The notes beneath the pieces are model-generated. The model made no database searches and was not told where the DNA came from. It saw only the letters and a list, made by a program, of their open reading frames with translations. From Mycobacterium sp. URHB0044 (lineage in GTDB: Bacteria > Actinomycetota > Actinomycetes > Mycobacteriales > Mycobacteriaceae): DNA of 64,000 nucleotides. The stretch spans positions 186,001 to 250,000 of the forward strand of contig NZ_JIAW01000010.1 in the NCBI RefSeq assembly GCF_000620625.1. The letters are read 5' to 3'. This document shows, in pieces, positions 1 through 8,127 of this stretch; the stretch's first letter is position 1, and every line of letters starts with the position of its first letter. A program made the position numbers and the translations under genes.

Positions 1-2
1 AC

Positions 3-467
3 TGGGTGCAGCGGTTCTATCACGCCGAGCGGCTGTTCGACCTGGACGACCTCCCCGGGGCCGTGGACGGCGACCTGGGGCGTGCCGAGGGGGAGGACCT
101 CGCGGAGCTGCAGGCCGCGTTCGCGGTGTCGCCGTGGGCCACGCGGTCGCCGATCGAGGTGGAGACGCCGTTCGACATGGTGCTCGGCGGCACCGTGGTG
201 CGGGGGCGGATCGACGCGGTGTTCGCCGACGACGACGGCGGCGTCACGGTGGTGGACTGGAAGACCGGCGAAGCGCCTGCCACACCGGAGGCCTTGCAAC
301 AGAACGCGATTCAGCTGGCCGTCTACCGGCTGGCGTGGGCCGCGATACGTGACGTGCCGGTGTCGTCGGTGCGGGCGGTCTTCCACTACGTGCGCAGCGG
401 CGTGACCGTGGCCCCCGATCAGCTAGCGGGGGCCGACGAGTTGGCGGCCCTGCTGGAGGTCGCCTAG
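3..467 (+). CDS. adnB: AdnB helicase-nuclease, C-terminal end (5' part outside window)
   Basis: Last 154 residues of a protein that begins before the window. The fragment carries the RecB-family nuclease core: GRID near residue 68, VDWKTGE near 84 and the QLAVYRLAW motif near 104, the usual D / DxK / QxxxY order. In mycobacteria two such proteins, AdnA and AdnB, form the end-resecting helicase-nuclease for double-strand break repair. AdnB is preferred because this copy lies directly next to the K+ channel and nudC genes, as Rv3201c does in M. tuberculosis. The helicase motor domains are not visible. Its stop codon overlaps the stop codon of the convergent doxX gene (bases 464-467). Confidence 0.85.
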   Translation, partial: WVQRFYHAERLFDLDDLPGAVDGDLGRAEGEDLAELQAAFAVSPWATRSPIEVETPFDMVLGGTVVRGRIDAVFADDDGGVTVVDWKTGEAPATPEALQQNAIQLAVYRLAWAAIRDVPVSSVRAVFHYVRSGVTVAPDQLAGADELAALLEVA

Positions 468-865
468 CGCGGCGCGTTGCGGTACGCCTTGAGCGCCTGC
501 ATGATCATCGGCACCTGCAACGGCAACCGCGCGATCGTGCCGATGCGGGCCGGCCAGCCCTTGGACCACCACAGCCGGACCATGTTGACGTTCGCCGGGA
601 AGACGCCGATGAACAGTGCGACGGCCGCGAGCGCGCCGAGCCTGCGGGTGCGCGGGACCAGCAGCGCCGCGCCGGTCGCGGCCTCCGCGACACCCGACGC
701 CAACGTGTAGAACCGGGCGCTGCCGGGCAATGCGGCGGGAACGATGCTGTCGAACGGTTTCGGTGCGACGAAGTGCAGCACACCCATGCCGATCAGCATT
801 GCGCCCATCCGCTGGGCGGGAACCTGGCTGGGCACGCCGTCGACTGCTGAGGTGGGGGAGGTCAT
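464..865 (-). CDS. DoxX-family membrane protein
   Basis: 133 residues with about four hydrophobic segments (roughly 19-35, 53-72, 78-97 and a short C-terminal one). The pattern, with GxLHFxxPxPF near the first helix, is typical of DoxX-like integral membrane proteins. Mycobacterial DoxX relatives have been linked to membrane redox and oxidative-stress complexes, but no function can be read from this sequence. The ATG at 865 gives MTSPTSAV; longer in-frame readings run into the divergent channel gene and look non-coding. It is convergent with adnB, the two stop codons sharing four bases. Confidence 0.75.
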   Translation of the reverse strand: MTSPTSAVDGVPSQVPAQRMGAMLIGMGVLHFVAPKPFDSIVPAALPGSARFYTLASGVAEAATGAALLVPRTRRLGALAAVALFIGVFPANVNMVRLWWSKGWPARIGTIARLPLQVPMIMQALKAYRNAPR

Positions 866-910
866 GGTTACATTGTGCTGTGCTGCGCCTCCGGCGGATG
901 ATGGGCCCTC

Positions 911-1990
911 GTGGCCAAGGGTAGGTTGCGTCGTCAGCTGGAGGCGATCGATCAGAACCTGACGTCCAGGCCGGACGCCGACCTGGTCGGCGTGCTCAAC
1001 ATTCCGAAGCCGTTCGTCAGTCCCACGCGTCGCATCATGATGCGCGTCCTGTACGCGCTGCTGGCGCTGTTCGCGGCCGTCCTCATCGTCTACCTGGACC
1101 GCGACGGTTACCGTGACGTGCAGGACAACGAACTGTCGCTGCTGGACTGCCTCTACTACGCGACCGTGTCGTTGTCGACCACCGGTTACGGCGACATCAC
1201 CCCGTTCACCCCGTCGGCGAGGCTGATCAACGTCCTGGTGGTCACGCCACTGCGCATCGCGTTCCTGATCGTGTTGATCGGTACCACGGTCGAGACGCTG
1301 ACCACCCAGTCGCGGCAGGCGTTCGACATTCAGCGTTGGAGGAAGAACGTGCGCAATCACACCGTCGTCGTCGGCTACGGCACCAAGGGCAGGACCGCGG
1401 TCGCCGCGATGATCGGCGACGACGTCGCGGCGGGCCAGATCGTCGTCGTCGACGAGAACCCCGCCGCGCTGGAGCGGGCCAAGAGCGCCGGTCTGGTGAC
1501 CGTGCGCGGCAGCGCGACCGACTCGGAGGTACTTCGGCTGGCCAGCGCGCAGCACGCGAAGTCCATCATCGTCGCGACCAACCGCGACGACACCGCCGTG
1601 CTCGTCACGCTGACCGCCCGCCAGCTGGCGCCCAACGCCAAGATCATCGCGGCGGTACGGGAAGCGGAGAACCAGCATCTGCTGCGGCAGTCGGGCGCCG
1701 ACACCACCGTCGTCACCTCGGAAACCGCGGGACGGCTGCTCGGCATCGCCACCACGACCCCGTCCGTCGTCGAGGTCATGGAGGATCTGCTGACCCCCGA
1801 CGCCGGCTTCGCGATCTCCGAACGCCCCGTCGAGACGACGGAGGTCGGTGGGTCACCCCGCCACCTCGGCGACATCGTGCTGGGTGTGGTCCGCGACGGC
1901 AGGCTGCTGCGGGTCGACGAGCCCGAGGTGGACGCCATGGAGTTGGGCGATCGGCTGCTGTACATCCGCAGCGCGGACGCCGAGCGGTGA
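911..1990 (+). CDS. Two-TM potassium channel with TrkA-N (RCK) domain
   Basis: 359 residues. Two transmembrane helices (about 43-62 and 106-125) flank a pore loop with the K+ selectivity filter TTGYGD at residues 90-95. A cytoplasmic RCK/TrkA-N Rossmann domain follows, with VVVGYGTKGRTA near 152, and a C-terminal region ends in a likely TrkA-C fold. The protein should form a ligand-gated K+ channel in the plasma membrane and corresponds to Rv3200c by position. The start is GTG 911; no strong ribosome site is visible. The last codons overlap the start of nudC by four bases (GTGA), indicating translational coupling. Confidence 0.88.
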   Translation: MAKGRLRRQLEAIDQNLTSRPDADLVGVLNIPKPFVSPTRRIMMRVLYALLALFAAVLIVYLDRDGYRDVQDNELSLLDCLYYATVSLSTTGYGDITPFTPSARLINVLVVTPLRIAFLIVLIGTTVETLTTQSRQAFDIQRWRKNVRNHTVVVGYGTKGRTAVAAMIGDDVAAGQIVVVDENPAALERAKSAGLVTVRGSATDSEVLRLASAQHAKSIIVATNRDDTAVLVTLTARQLAPNAKIIAAVREAENQHLLRQSGADTTVVTSETAGRLLGIATTTPSVVEVMEDLLTPDAGFAISERPVETTEVGGSPRHLGDIVLGVVRDGRLLRVDEPEVDAMELGDRLLYIRSADAER

Positions 1991-2937
1991 CGGGCGAGAT
2001 AACCGGCGGCATGGCCCACTTCCAGCTGCGCAACGTCCCACTGCTGTCCCGGGTGGGCGCCGACCGCGCGGACGTCCTGCGCACCGACGTCGATGCCGCC
2101 ATCGCAGGCTGGTCGGATGCGCTGGTGCTGCGCGTCGACCGGCGCAACCAGGTCCTGATCTCCGGCGGCAAGGTGGTGCTCGGCAGCGCGGCGAAACTGT
2201 CCGACGCCCCCGCCGACAACGCGGTGTTCCTCGGCCGGCTCGAGGATGGCAGGCACGTGTGGGGGATACGGGGCGCGTTGGAGGCGCCCGACGACCCAGA
2301 CGCCGAGTCGGAGGTTCTCGACTTGCGCAGGGCCGGTGCGATCTTCGACGACGTCAGTGCCCAGCTGGTGTCGACCGCGACCGCGCTGCTGAATTGGCAT
2401 GACAGCGCGCGGTTCAGCGCGGTGGACGGCTCGCCGACCCGGTCGGCCAAGGCCGGCTGGTCGCGGGTCAACCCGGTCAACGGTCACGAGGAGTTTCCCC
2501 GGATCGACCCGGCCATCATCTGCCTGGTGCACGACGGGCACGACCGCTGCGTGCTGGCCCGCCAGACGTTGTGGCCCGAGCGGCTCTTCTCGCTGCTCGC
2601 CGGATTCGTGGAGGCCGGCGAATCGTTCGAAGCGTGCGTCGTCCGCGAGATCGCCGAGGAGGTCGGTCTCAACGTATCCGACGTGCGCTACCTGGGCAGC
2701 CAGCCGTGGCCGTTCCCGCGCTCGCTGATGGTGGGCTTCCACGCCATCGGCGACCCGGAGCAGGAGTTCGCGTTCAACGACGGCGAGATCGCCGAAGCGG
2801 ATTGGTTCACCCGGGCGCAGGTTCGGGAGGCCCTCGAACACGGTGACTGGAGCAGCGATTCGTCGTCGCGATTGCTGCTACCCGGCTCGATTTCCATCGC
2901 CAGGGAGATCATCGAGTCCTGGGCAGCGCTGGACTGA
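1987..2937 (+). CDS. nudC: NADH pyrophosphatase / NAD-decapping Nudix hydrolase NudC
   Basis: 316 residues from GTG 1987; ATG 2011 (MAHFQLRN) is the alternative start. The Nudix box GFVEAGESFEACVVREIAEE lies at about 206-225, followed by the SQPWPFP signature at 238-244 that separates NudC from other Nudix enzymes. NudC splits NAD(H) to NMN(H) and AMP and can remove NAD caps from RNA; mycobacterial NudC also breaks down isoniazid-NAD adducts. The four-cysteine zinc ribbon of the E. coli enzyme is absent here. The GTGA overlap with the K+ channel gene makes this a two-gene operon. Confidence 0.92.
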   Translation: MTGEITGGMAHFQLRNVPLLSRVGADRADVLRTDVDAAIAGWSDALVLRVDRRNQVLISGGKVVLGSAAKLSDAPADNAVFLGRLEDGRHVWGIRGALEAPDDPDAESEVLDLRRAGAIFDDVSAQLVSTATALLNWHDSARFSAVDGSPTRSAKAGWSRVNPVNGHEEFPRIDPAIICLVHDGHDRCVLARQTLWPERLFSLLAGFVEAGESFEACVVREIAEEVGLNVSDVRYLGSQPWPFPRSLMVGFHAIGDPEQEFAFNDGEIAEADWFTRAQVREALEHGDWSSDSSSRLLLPGSISIAREIIESWAALD

Positions 2938-2941
2938 GCCG

Positions 2942-5101
2942 TCAGGTGCTCGTCAGGATGACGAGCTGGCGCGTCGCCCTGGTCATCGCGACGTAGCGGT
3001 CGACGGCCCCTTCGATGCCGGCGCCGAACGTCTCCGGGTCGACGAGGACCACCAGGTCGAACTCGAGCCCCTTCGCCAGCTCCGGGGTCAGGGACTGGAC
3101 GCGCGACGTCGCCGGGAAGCTCTGCGCGTCACGGCCGATGACGCAGGCGATGCCCTCGGCATTGGCGGTCAGCCAGCTGTCGATGACCGAGCCCAGATCC
3201 GCCGTCGATCCGTGGACGACGGGAATGCCGCTGCTGCGGATGGACGTCGGCACGTTGGCGTCCGGGATCTCGGCCCGGATGACGGGCTCGGCTTCGGTCA
3301 TCACCTCCTCCGGGGTCCGGTAGTTGATGCTCAGCGAGGCGATGTCGACATGGGTGAGCCCGATCCGCTCGAGCCGCTCCTGCCACGTCTCGGTGAACCC
3401 GTGCCGGGCCTGGGCGCGGTCGCCGACGATGGTGAAGCTGCCAGTCGGGCAGCGCAGCAACAACATCTGCCACTCGGCGTCGGTCAGTTCCTGAGCCTCG
3501 TCGACGACGACGTGCGCGAACGGACCGGCGAGATCGTCGGGTTCGATGCTCGGCAGTGCGTTCTCGTCGACCAGGCTCTGCTGGAAATCCGGACGCCGCA
3601 GCATCGACATCACCATTATCTCCGAGTCGTCGGACTCGATGAGGTCCTCGACGACGTCGGCCATCCGCGCCTGCTGCGCCGCTGTGGCGGCCTGCCGCCG
3701 GCGCCGACGCTGCGCCGCCTGCGGGTCGCCGAGACGTTGCCGTGCGGCGTCCAGGAGCGGCAGATCGGACACCGTCCACCGTTGGGGTTGCGCGCGCTGC
3801 AGCTTGCGGACGTCGTCGGGGCTCAGCCAGGGCGCGCACTTGCGCAGGTAGGCGGGCACCGACCAGAGGTCTCCGACGAGGTCGGCGGCCTCGACCAACG
3901 TCCACGCGTTGTCGACGGTCGTGCGCAGTTCGTCGTTGCGCAGCAGCGACTGCCGCAGCTGGGCGGCGGGCACGTCGTCGTCGTGCTTGTCCATCAGGAT
4001 CTCGAGCAGCCGGTCCCAAATCTGTTCCCGCGCTTCGTTATGCGGAGTGCCGGGTTCGGGCGCTTCGAATGCCTCGGCCCAGTCCTCGGGAGTGAGGCGG
4101 ATGGCGGACCACTCGGTCGCGACCGTCATCGCGGTGGTGGGCGGCTGTTCGTAGAACCTGACGGCGGCGTCGATGGCCTTGACCAGATGCGTGGACGACT
4201 TCAGGCGGGCGACGTCCGGGTCCGCTTCGATCCGTGCGGCGGCGCCCTCGGCGACGAGGTCGCGCAGGGTGCAGAGTTGGACGCCCTCCTCCCCGAGGCT
4301 GGGAAGGACGTCGGCGACGTAGTTCAGGTAGGGCTGGTGCGGGCCGACGAACAGCAGGCCGTGTCGGAGTCGGGGGTCGGCGTAAAGCAGGTAGGCGGCG
4401 CGGTGCAGGGCGACGACGGTCTTGCCGGTACCGGGACCGCCGTCGACGACGAGAGCACCGCTGGATCCCGCCCGGATGATGGCGTCCTGGTCGGCCTGGA
4501 TGGTGCCGAGCACGTCCCGCATCCGCGGTGACCGATTGGCGCCGAGGCTGGCGATGAAGGCGGATTGGTCGTCGAGTGCGGCGTGGTTGTGCAACCCGTC
4601 CGATGTGAAGACCTCGTCCCAGTAGTCGGTGATCCGTGGCCCGTCCGCCGATCTGGAACTCCAGCGATACCGACGCCGGCTGACCAGGCCCATCGGGTTG
4701 GCGTGGGTGGCACCGAAGAAGGGCTCGGCCGCGGGCGATCGCCAGTCGATCAACAGCTGGTTTCCTGCGCCGTCGAGGAGGCCGAGCCGCCCGATGTACA
4801 GCGGCTCGGGATCGTCCGCGCGGACGACGCGGCCGAGGCACAGGTCCAAACCGAAGCGGCGCAGGGAGCGCAGCCGAGTGTTCAGGCGGTGGACCTCGAA
4901 GTCGCGCTCCATGGCCTCCTGGCCCAAGCGGCCGGGCGCCTTCCGCGTCGCATCGAGGCGGTGGGACAGGTCCGCGATGGTCTGTTCGAGGCTCGTCGCG
5001 ATGGCCGCGAAGTGCCGCTCGTCGTTCGCGATCAGGGCTGGGTCGGCCTTGGCGGCGAGGCGGTCGGGCAGGTCGAACGCGCTGGTGGTCAAGTGGTTCA
5101 C
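2942..5101 (-). CDS. helR: RNA polymerase-recycling motor ATPase HelR (HelD-like)
   Basis: 719 residues. An N-terminal coiled-coil arm (about 25-60) leads into a UvrD-like ATPase: Walker A GGPGTGKT at 221-228, later VVDEAQELTD, and a C-terminal TRATRQL helicase-like motif. Between them lies the characteristic RITDYWDEVF at about 156-165. HelD/HelR proteins enter RNA polymerase and dislodge it from nucleic acid; HelR also displaces rifamycins and gives rifampicin tolerance in M. abscessus and Streptomyces. The HelR assignment rests on family resemblance and on an RAE-like palindrome 100 bp upstream. Start GTG 5101 is fixed by a GGAGG (5109-5113) seven bases upstream; reading further upstream would cross the leader. 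It is convergent with nudC. Confidence 0.83.
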   Translation of the reverse strand: MNHLTTSAFDLPDRLAAKADPALIANDERHFAAIATSLEQTIADLSHRLDATRKAPGRLGQEAMERDFEVHRLNTRLRSLRRFGLDLCLGRVVRADDPEPLYIGRLGLLDGAGNQLLIDWRSPAAEPFFGATHANPMGLVSRRRYRWSSRSADGPRITDYWDEVFTSDGLHNHAALDDQSAFIASLGANRSPRMRDVLGTIQADQDAIIRAGSSGALVVDGGPGTGKTVVALHRAAYLLYADPRLRHGLLFVGPHQPYLNYVADVLPSLGEEGVQLCTLRDLVAEGAAARIEADPDVARLKSSTHLVKAIDAAVRFYEQPPTTAMTVATEWSAIRLTPEDWAEAFEAPEPGTPHNEAREQIWDRLLEILMDKHDDDVPAAQLRQSLLRNDELRTTVDNAWTLVEAADLVGDLWSVPAYLRKCAPWLSPDDVRKLQRAQPQRWTVSDLPLLDAARQRLGDPQAAQRRRRRQAATAAQQARMADVVEDLIESDDSEIMVMSMLRRPDFQQSLVDENALPSIEPDDLAGPFAHVVVDEAQELTDAEWQMLLLRCPTGSFTIVGDRAQARHGFTETWQERLERIGLTHVDIASLSINYRTPEEVMTEAEPVIRAEIPDANVPTSIRSSGIPVVHGSTADLGSVIDSWLTANAEGIACVIGRDAQSFPATSRVQSLTPELAKGLEFDLVVLVDPETFGAGIEGAVDRYVAMTRATRQLVILTST

Positions 5102-5200
5102 GCCGCCACCTCCGCGCCGAGCTGCAGTGCGCGCATCCGCATTTCGTCCCCCCAACTTCCTCAGATTCCGGCTTCGGCCAGCCAGTTTGAGGTACACCCG

Positions 5201-5219
5201 GGGTCTTGCCGCAAGCCCC
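5201..5219. promoter_or_regulatory. Rifamycin-associated element (RAE)-like 19-bp palindrome
   Basis: The sequence reads GGGTCTTGCCGCAAGCCCC on the plus strand: two 9-bp arms around a central C, with one arm mismatch (position 4). It matches, as I recall it, the published RAE consensus of GGGGCTTGCSGCAAGCCCC, found upstream of rifampicin-inactivating genes and helR in actinobacteria. It lies in the 172-bp gap between helR and the DinB gene, 100 bp upstream of the helR start. I could not pick a convincing -35/-10 pair around it. Confidence 0.8.
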
Positions 5220-5273
5220 CCTGTGCGCTATATGTTGAAAGTGGAAGGAGTGAGTTAGCCTCCTCGCCTTCGA

Positions 5274-5780
5274 TCAGACACCCGTCGCGCCGTCGATGTT
5301 CTCGCGGATCAAATCGGCATGGCCGCTGTGGCGCGCGTACTCGGCGATCATGTGGACGTAGATCCACCGCAGGCTCACCTCGGTGCCCATGAACGGGCTG
5401 GTGTCGTCCAACCCGCTCGCCGCGCAGTTGGCGCGGGCATGGGCGACTTCGTCCTGCCAGGTGGACACCGCGGCACGGAACGGCGTGTGTTCGGAGACGG
5501 CGAAGCCGCCGTCGTGCGGGGAATCATCGGCGCCCCGTTCGTAGATGGGGGGCGCTGACTCGCCGGCCAGGACGCGGCGGAACCAGTTGCGTTCCACCTC
5601 CGCCAGGTGCTGGACGAGGCCCTGCAGGGTCAAGGGCGACGGTCGTGCGGCCGCCGTTCGCAATGCCGGATCGTCGAGGCCGTCACACTTCAGCAGCAGG
5701 GTGCTGCGGTAGAACTCGAGCCACCCCTCCAGCGTGGCGCGTTCGTCGGCGTTCATGGGCGGCGGCGGTCGATCTGTCAC
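5274..5780 (-). CDS. DinB-family (DUF664-type) four-helix protein
   Basis: 168 residues from GTG 5780; ATG 5756 (MNADERATL) is a possible shorter start and neither has a clear ribosome site. The fold signature is the metal-binding histidine triad of the DinB superfamily: H58 in [12 protein letters not shown] and H151/H154 in ARHSGHADL. Related actinobacterial proteins are thiol-dependent S-transferases using mycothiol or similar, so a mycothiol-dependent detoxification role is possible, but the substrate is unknown. It is transcribed divergently from glbN and toward the helR regulatory region. Confidence 0.7.
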   Translation of the reverse strand: MTDRPPPPMNADERATLEGWLEFYRSTLLLKCDGLDDPALRTAAARPSPLTLQGLVQHLAEVERNWFRRVLAGESAPPIYERGADDSPHDGGFAVSEHTPFRAAVSTWQDEVAHARANCAASGLDDTSPFMGTEVSLRWIYVHMIAEYARHSGHADLIRENIDGATGV

Positions 5781-5892
5781 GGACGACGATCTTGCCAGCC
5801 GGGGGTGACACCGTCGGGCAGCACCGAGCCGACCTCACCGACGGGACATGACGGCGGTGAGGTCCCCGTAGCGCCGGGGCTACCACGGCACA

Positions 5893-5916
5893 ACGACACA
5901 GCAATCGGCGTGTCGT
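5893..5916. repeat. Inverted repeat in the dinB-glbN intergenic region
   Basis: Perfect 7-bp arms ACGACAC and GTGTCGT are separated by 10 bp, 35 bp upstream of the glbN start. It could be an operator for glbN or part of an RNA hairpin. Nothing else in the sequence decides this. Confidence 0.35.
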
Positions 5917-5950
5917 CTGCTGATGGCATCACACACGAAAGGGGTTGACG

Positions 5951-6313
5951 ATGCCCAGCATCTATCAGCAGATCGGCGGTGGCGAGGCACTCGAGACGGT
6001 CGTCGAGGACTTCTATTCGCGCGTCCTCGACGACGAGGAACTGGCCGGCTTCTTCAGTGGGACGAACATGGCCCGACTCAAGGGGAAGCAGGTCGAGTTC
6101 TTCGCTGCCGCGCTCGGCGGGCCCGAGCCGTACACCGGCGCGTCGATGAGCCAGGTGCACCGGGGTCGCGGAATCACCATGCACCACTTCAACCTGGTGG
6201 CAGGGCACCTCACCGAAAGTCTGGCCGCTGCAGGTGTGCCCGCCGACATCGTCGAGCAGATCATCGGTGCCATCGCGCCGCTGGCTTCCGACATCGCGAG
6301 TATCCCTGCCTAA
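5951..6313 (+). CDS. glbN: Truncated haemoglobin group I (trHbN)
   Basis: 120 residues. Key haem residues can be placed against M. tuberculosis trHbN: Tyr22 (B10), Gln47 (E11) and proximal His70 (F8, in [12 protein letters not shown]). The family binds O2 and NO and acts as an NO dioxygenase, protecting respiration. The N-terminal pre-A segment of the M. tuberculosis protein, implicated in fast NO detoxification, is missing: this protein begins at PSIYQQIGG. Start ATG 5951 follows an AAAGGGG site by six bases. It stands alone, divergent from the DinB gene. Confidence 0.9.
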   Translation: MPSIYQQIGGGEALETVVEDFYSRVLDDEELAGFFSGTNMARLKGKQVEFFAAALGGPEPYTGASMSQVHRGRGITMHHFNLVAGHLTESLAAAGVPADIVEQIIGAIAPLASDIASIPA

Positions 6314-6461
6314 CCGCTGGACGCAATAGAATCCCGCCGATTTGATGGGTCGGCAAGCGGCCACGGTTGCGGCATGGTGATCAGGACATCAACACGACGC
6401 GATCGATGGCGGCCACCAGATGTGGCCAATCCGGGGATGCGTCGGCCGAAGGACACGCGCC

Positions 6462-7361
6462 ATGACCGACGTGAGTGTGGCCACGAATCCGGCGGTCGCC
6501 CTGAGGCTGCCGCCCGCTGCGCCGACGCCATCGGCAACGCGGGAAGTCTTCGTGCCGGGAAGCATCAGGCACCAGAACGTCTTTGGCGCCTTGCGTCAGC
6601 GGCTGCGCTGGCCGCTCGGGATCTACACGACTCCGGTCGTCATCCTCGTCGTCTGGGAGATCCTCGCCCAAGCGGGCGTGTTGCAGCCGACCTACGCACC
6701 GGCGCCGACCGACATCATCGCCACGACCGTGACCCTGTGGCGCGACGGGGTCCTCGGCCCCGATCTCGCGATCTCCTTGCAGCGGGCAGGGATTGGCCTC
6801 GCGCTCGGCCTGAGTGTCGGCATCGTGACCGGAGTGCTCGGCGGCTTCCTGCGCAGCGGTGAGTACCTGTTCAACGGACTCGCGCAGATCCTGAACACCA
6901 TCCCACTGCTCGCGGTGCTGCCGCTGATGGTCGTGTGGTTCGGCATCGACGAGCTCACGAAGATCCTGCTGATCGCGTTCGGCGCAGGCGTGCCGATGTA
7001 CCTCAACCTCTTCGCGTCGATCCGCGGTGTCGACCAGCGTCTGATCGAGATGGCCCGCACCACGGGCGCTGGTTCCTGGCGCGTGGTCAGCCGCGTGTTG
7101 TTGCCCGGCGCGCTTCCCGGTTTCCTTGTCGGCCTGCGCTTCTCGCTCGCCTACAGCATCCTCGGCCTGGTGGCGGCCGAGACGGTCAACGCCGACGAGG
7201 GGCTCGGTTTCCTCATCACCCAGGCCCAGACGTACCTGCAGACCAACAAGGTCTTCGTCGGCTTGGTGATCTACTCGATCCTCGGCCTCGTCGCCGACCA
7301 GCTGGTCCGCACGCTCGAGCGGATCCTGCTGCGCTGGCGCCCAAGCTATGAGGCGACGTGA
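6462..7361 (+). CDS. ABC transporter permease, sulfonate/nitrate/taurine type (SsuC-like)
   Basis: 299 residues with a BPD_transp_1 fold: a cytoplasmic N-terminus of about 50 residues, then about six membrane segments, and the EAA-like loop for the ATPase (MARTTGAGSWRVVSRVLLPGALPG). SsuC/TauC-type permeases import aliphatic sulfonates or related anions. ATG 6462 has an AAGGA site eight bases upstream. It overlaps the following ATPase gene by four bases (GTGA) and is the first gene of a run of six on the same strand. Confidence 0.85.
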   Translation: MTDVSVATNPAVALRLPPAAPTPSATREVFVPGSIRHQNVFGALRQRLRWPLGIYTTPVVILVVWEILAQAGVLQPTYAPAPTDIIATTVTLWRDGVLGPDLAISLQRAGIGLALGLSVGIVTGVLGGFLRSGEYLFNGLAQILNTIPLLAVLPLMVVWFGIDELTKILLIAFGAGVPMYLNLFASIRGVDQRLIEMARTTGAGSWRVVSRVLLPGALPGFLVGLRFSLAYSILGLVAAETVNADEGLGFLITQAQTYLQTNKVFVGLVIYSILGLVADQLVRTLERILLRWRPSYEAT

Positions 7362-8089
7362 GCAGCGCCATCGCCGAGGCACCCCGTCAGCAGACCGGTG
7401 TGCTCGTCGAACGCGTGGTTCGCACGTTCGGTGACCGCAACGTCCTCGATCATCTCGATCTGACGATCGGTGACGAGGAACTCGTCGTCCTCCTCGGTCC
7501 TTCGGGTTGCGGGAAGAGCACGCTGCTACGCCTCCTAGCCGGGCTGGACAAGCCGGACGGCGGACGGATCGAGGTTCCCGCGAAGCGGGCGATCGTGTTC
7601 CAGGCCGACCGGTTGCTTCCGTGGCAACGCGTGCTGCGCAACGTCACGCTCGGCCTGCGCGGCTCCGATGCCGATCAGCGGGCGCGCAAGGCGCTCAGCG
7701 AGGTCAACCTGGCAGGCCGCGAGAAGGCCTGGCCCAGAGAACTTTCCGGCGGTGAGGCGCAACGCGTCGCGTTGGCTCGCGCGCTGGTCTCCGAGCCGGA
7801 ACTCATTCTGCTGGACGAGCCGTTCGCCTCGCTGGATGCGATCACCCGGCTGCGGATGCACGATCTGGTTCGCGAACTGCGCCGCAAGCATCACGCATCC
7901 ATGCTGCTGGTCACCCACGACGTCGACGAGGCGATCGCGCTGGCCGACCGCATCGTCGTCATGAGCAACGGACGCATCGGCAACGCCCACCGGGTGCAGC
8001 TGTCGGCGGCCGCCCGTGAGGCGAGCGTGGCCAGGGAGGAACTCCGGGCCTCGCTGCTCGCGGACCTCGGCCTCGCCAGCCAGCACTGA
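7358..8089 (+). CDS. ABC transporter ATPase, sulfonate/nitrate/taurine type (SsuB-like)
   Basis: 243 residues with a complete nucleotide-binding domain: Walker A GPSGCGKST at 47-55, Q-loop FQADRLLPWQ at 81-90, signature LSGGEAQR at 129-136, Walker B LLDEP at 151-155 and switch His187. The LLPW after the Q-loop is typical of SsuB/TauB. It energises the permease encoded just upstream. The GTG start is embedded in the stop codon of that gene, so the two are probably translated together. Confidence 0.88.
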   Translation: MSSAIAEAPRQQTGVLVERVVRTFGDRNVLDHLDLTIGDEELVVLLGPSGCGKSTLLRLLAGLDKPDGGRIEVPAKRAIVFQADRLLPWQRVLRNVTLGLRGSDADQRARKALSEVNLAGREKAWPRELSGGEAQRVALARALVSEPELILLDEPFASLDAITRLRMHDLVRELRRKHHASMLLVTHDVDEAIALADRIVVMSNGRIGNAHRVQLSAAAREASVAREELRASLLADLGLASQH

Positions 8090-8127
8090 ACCCTCTCGCT
8101 TCACCCCCTCGAAACACAGGAGAACCC

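Noticed and set aside
464-467. Overlapping stop codons of adnB and doxX as a special regulatory device
   Set aside because: A CTAG sequence giving two stops is an economical and common convergent arrangement; nothing suggests more.
1375-2841. 488-codon minus-strand frame opposite the K+ channel and nudC
   Set aside because: It spans two well-supported genes on the other strand and has no motif of its own.
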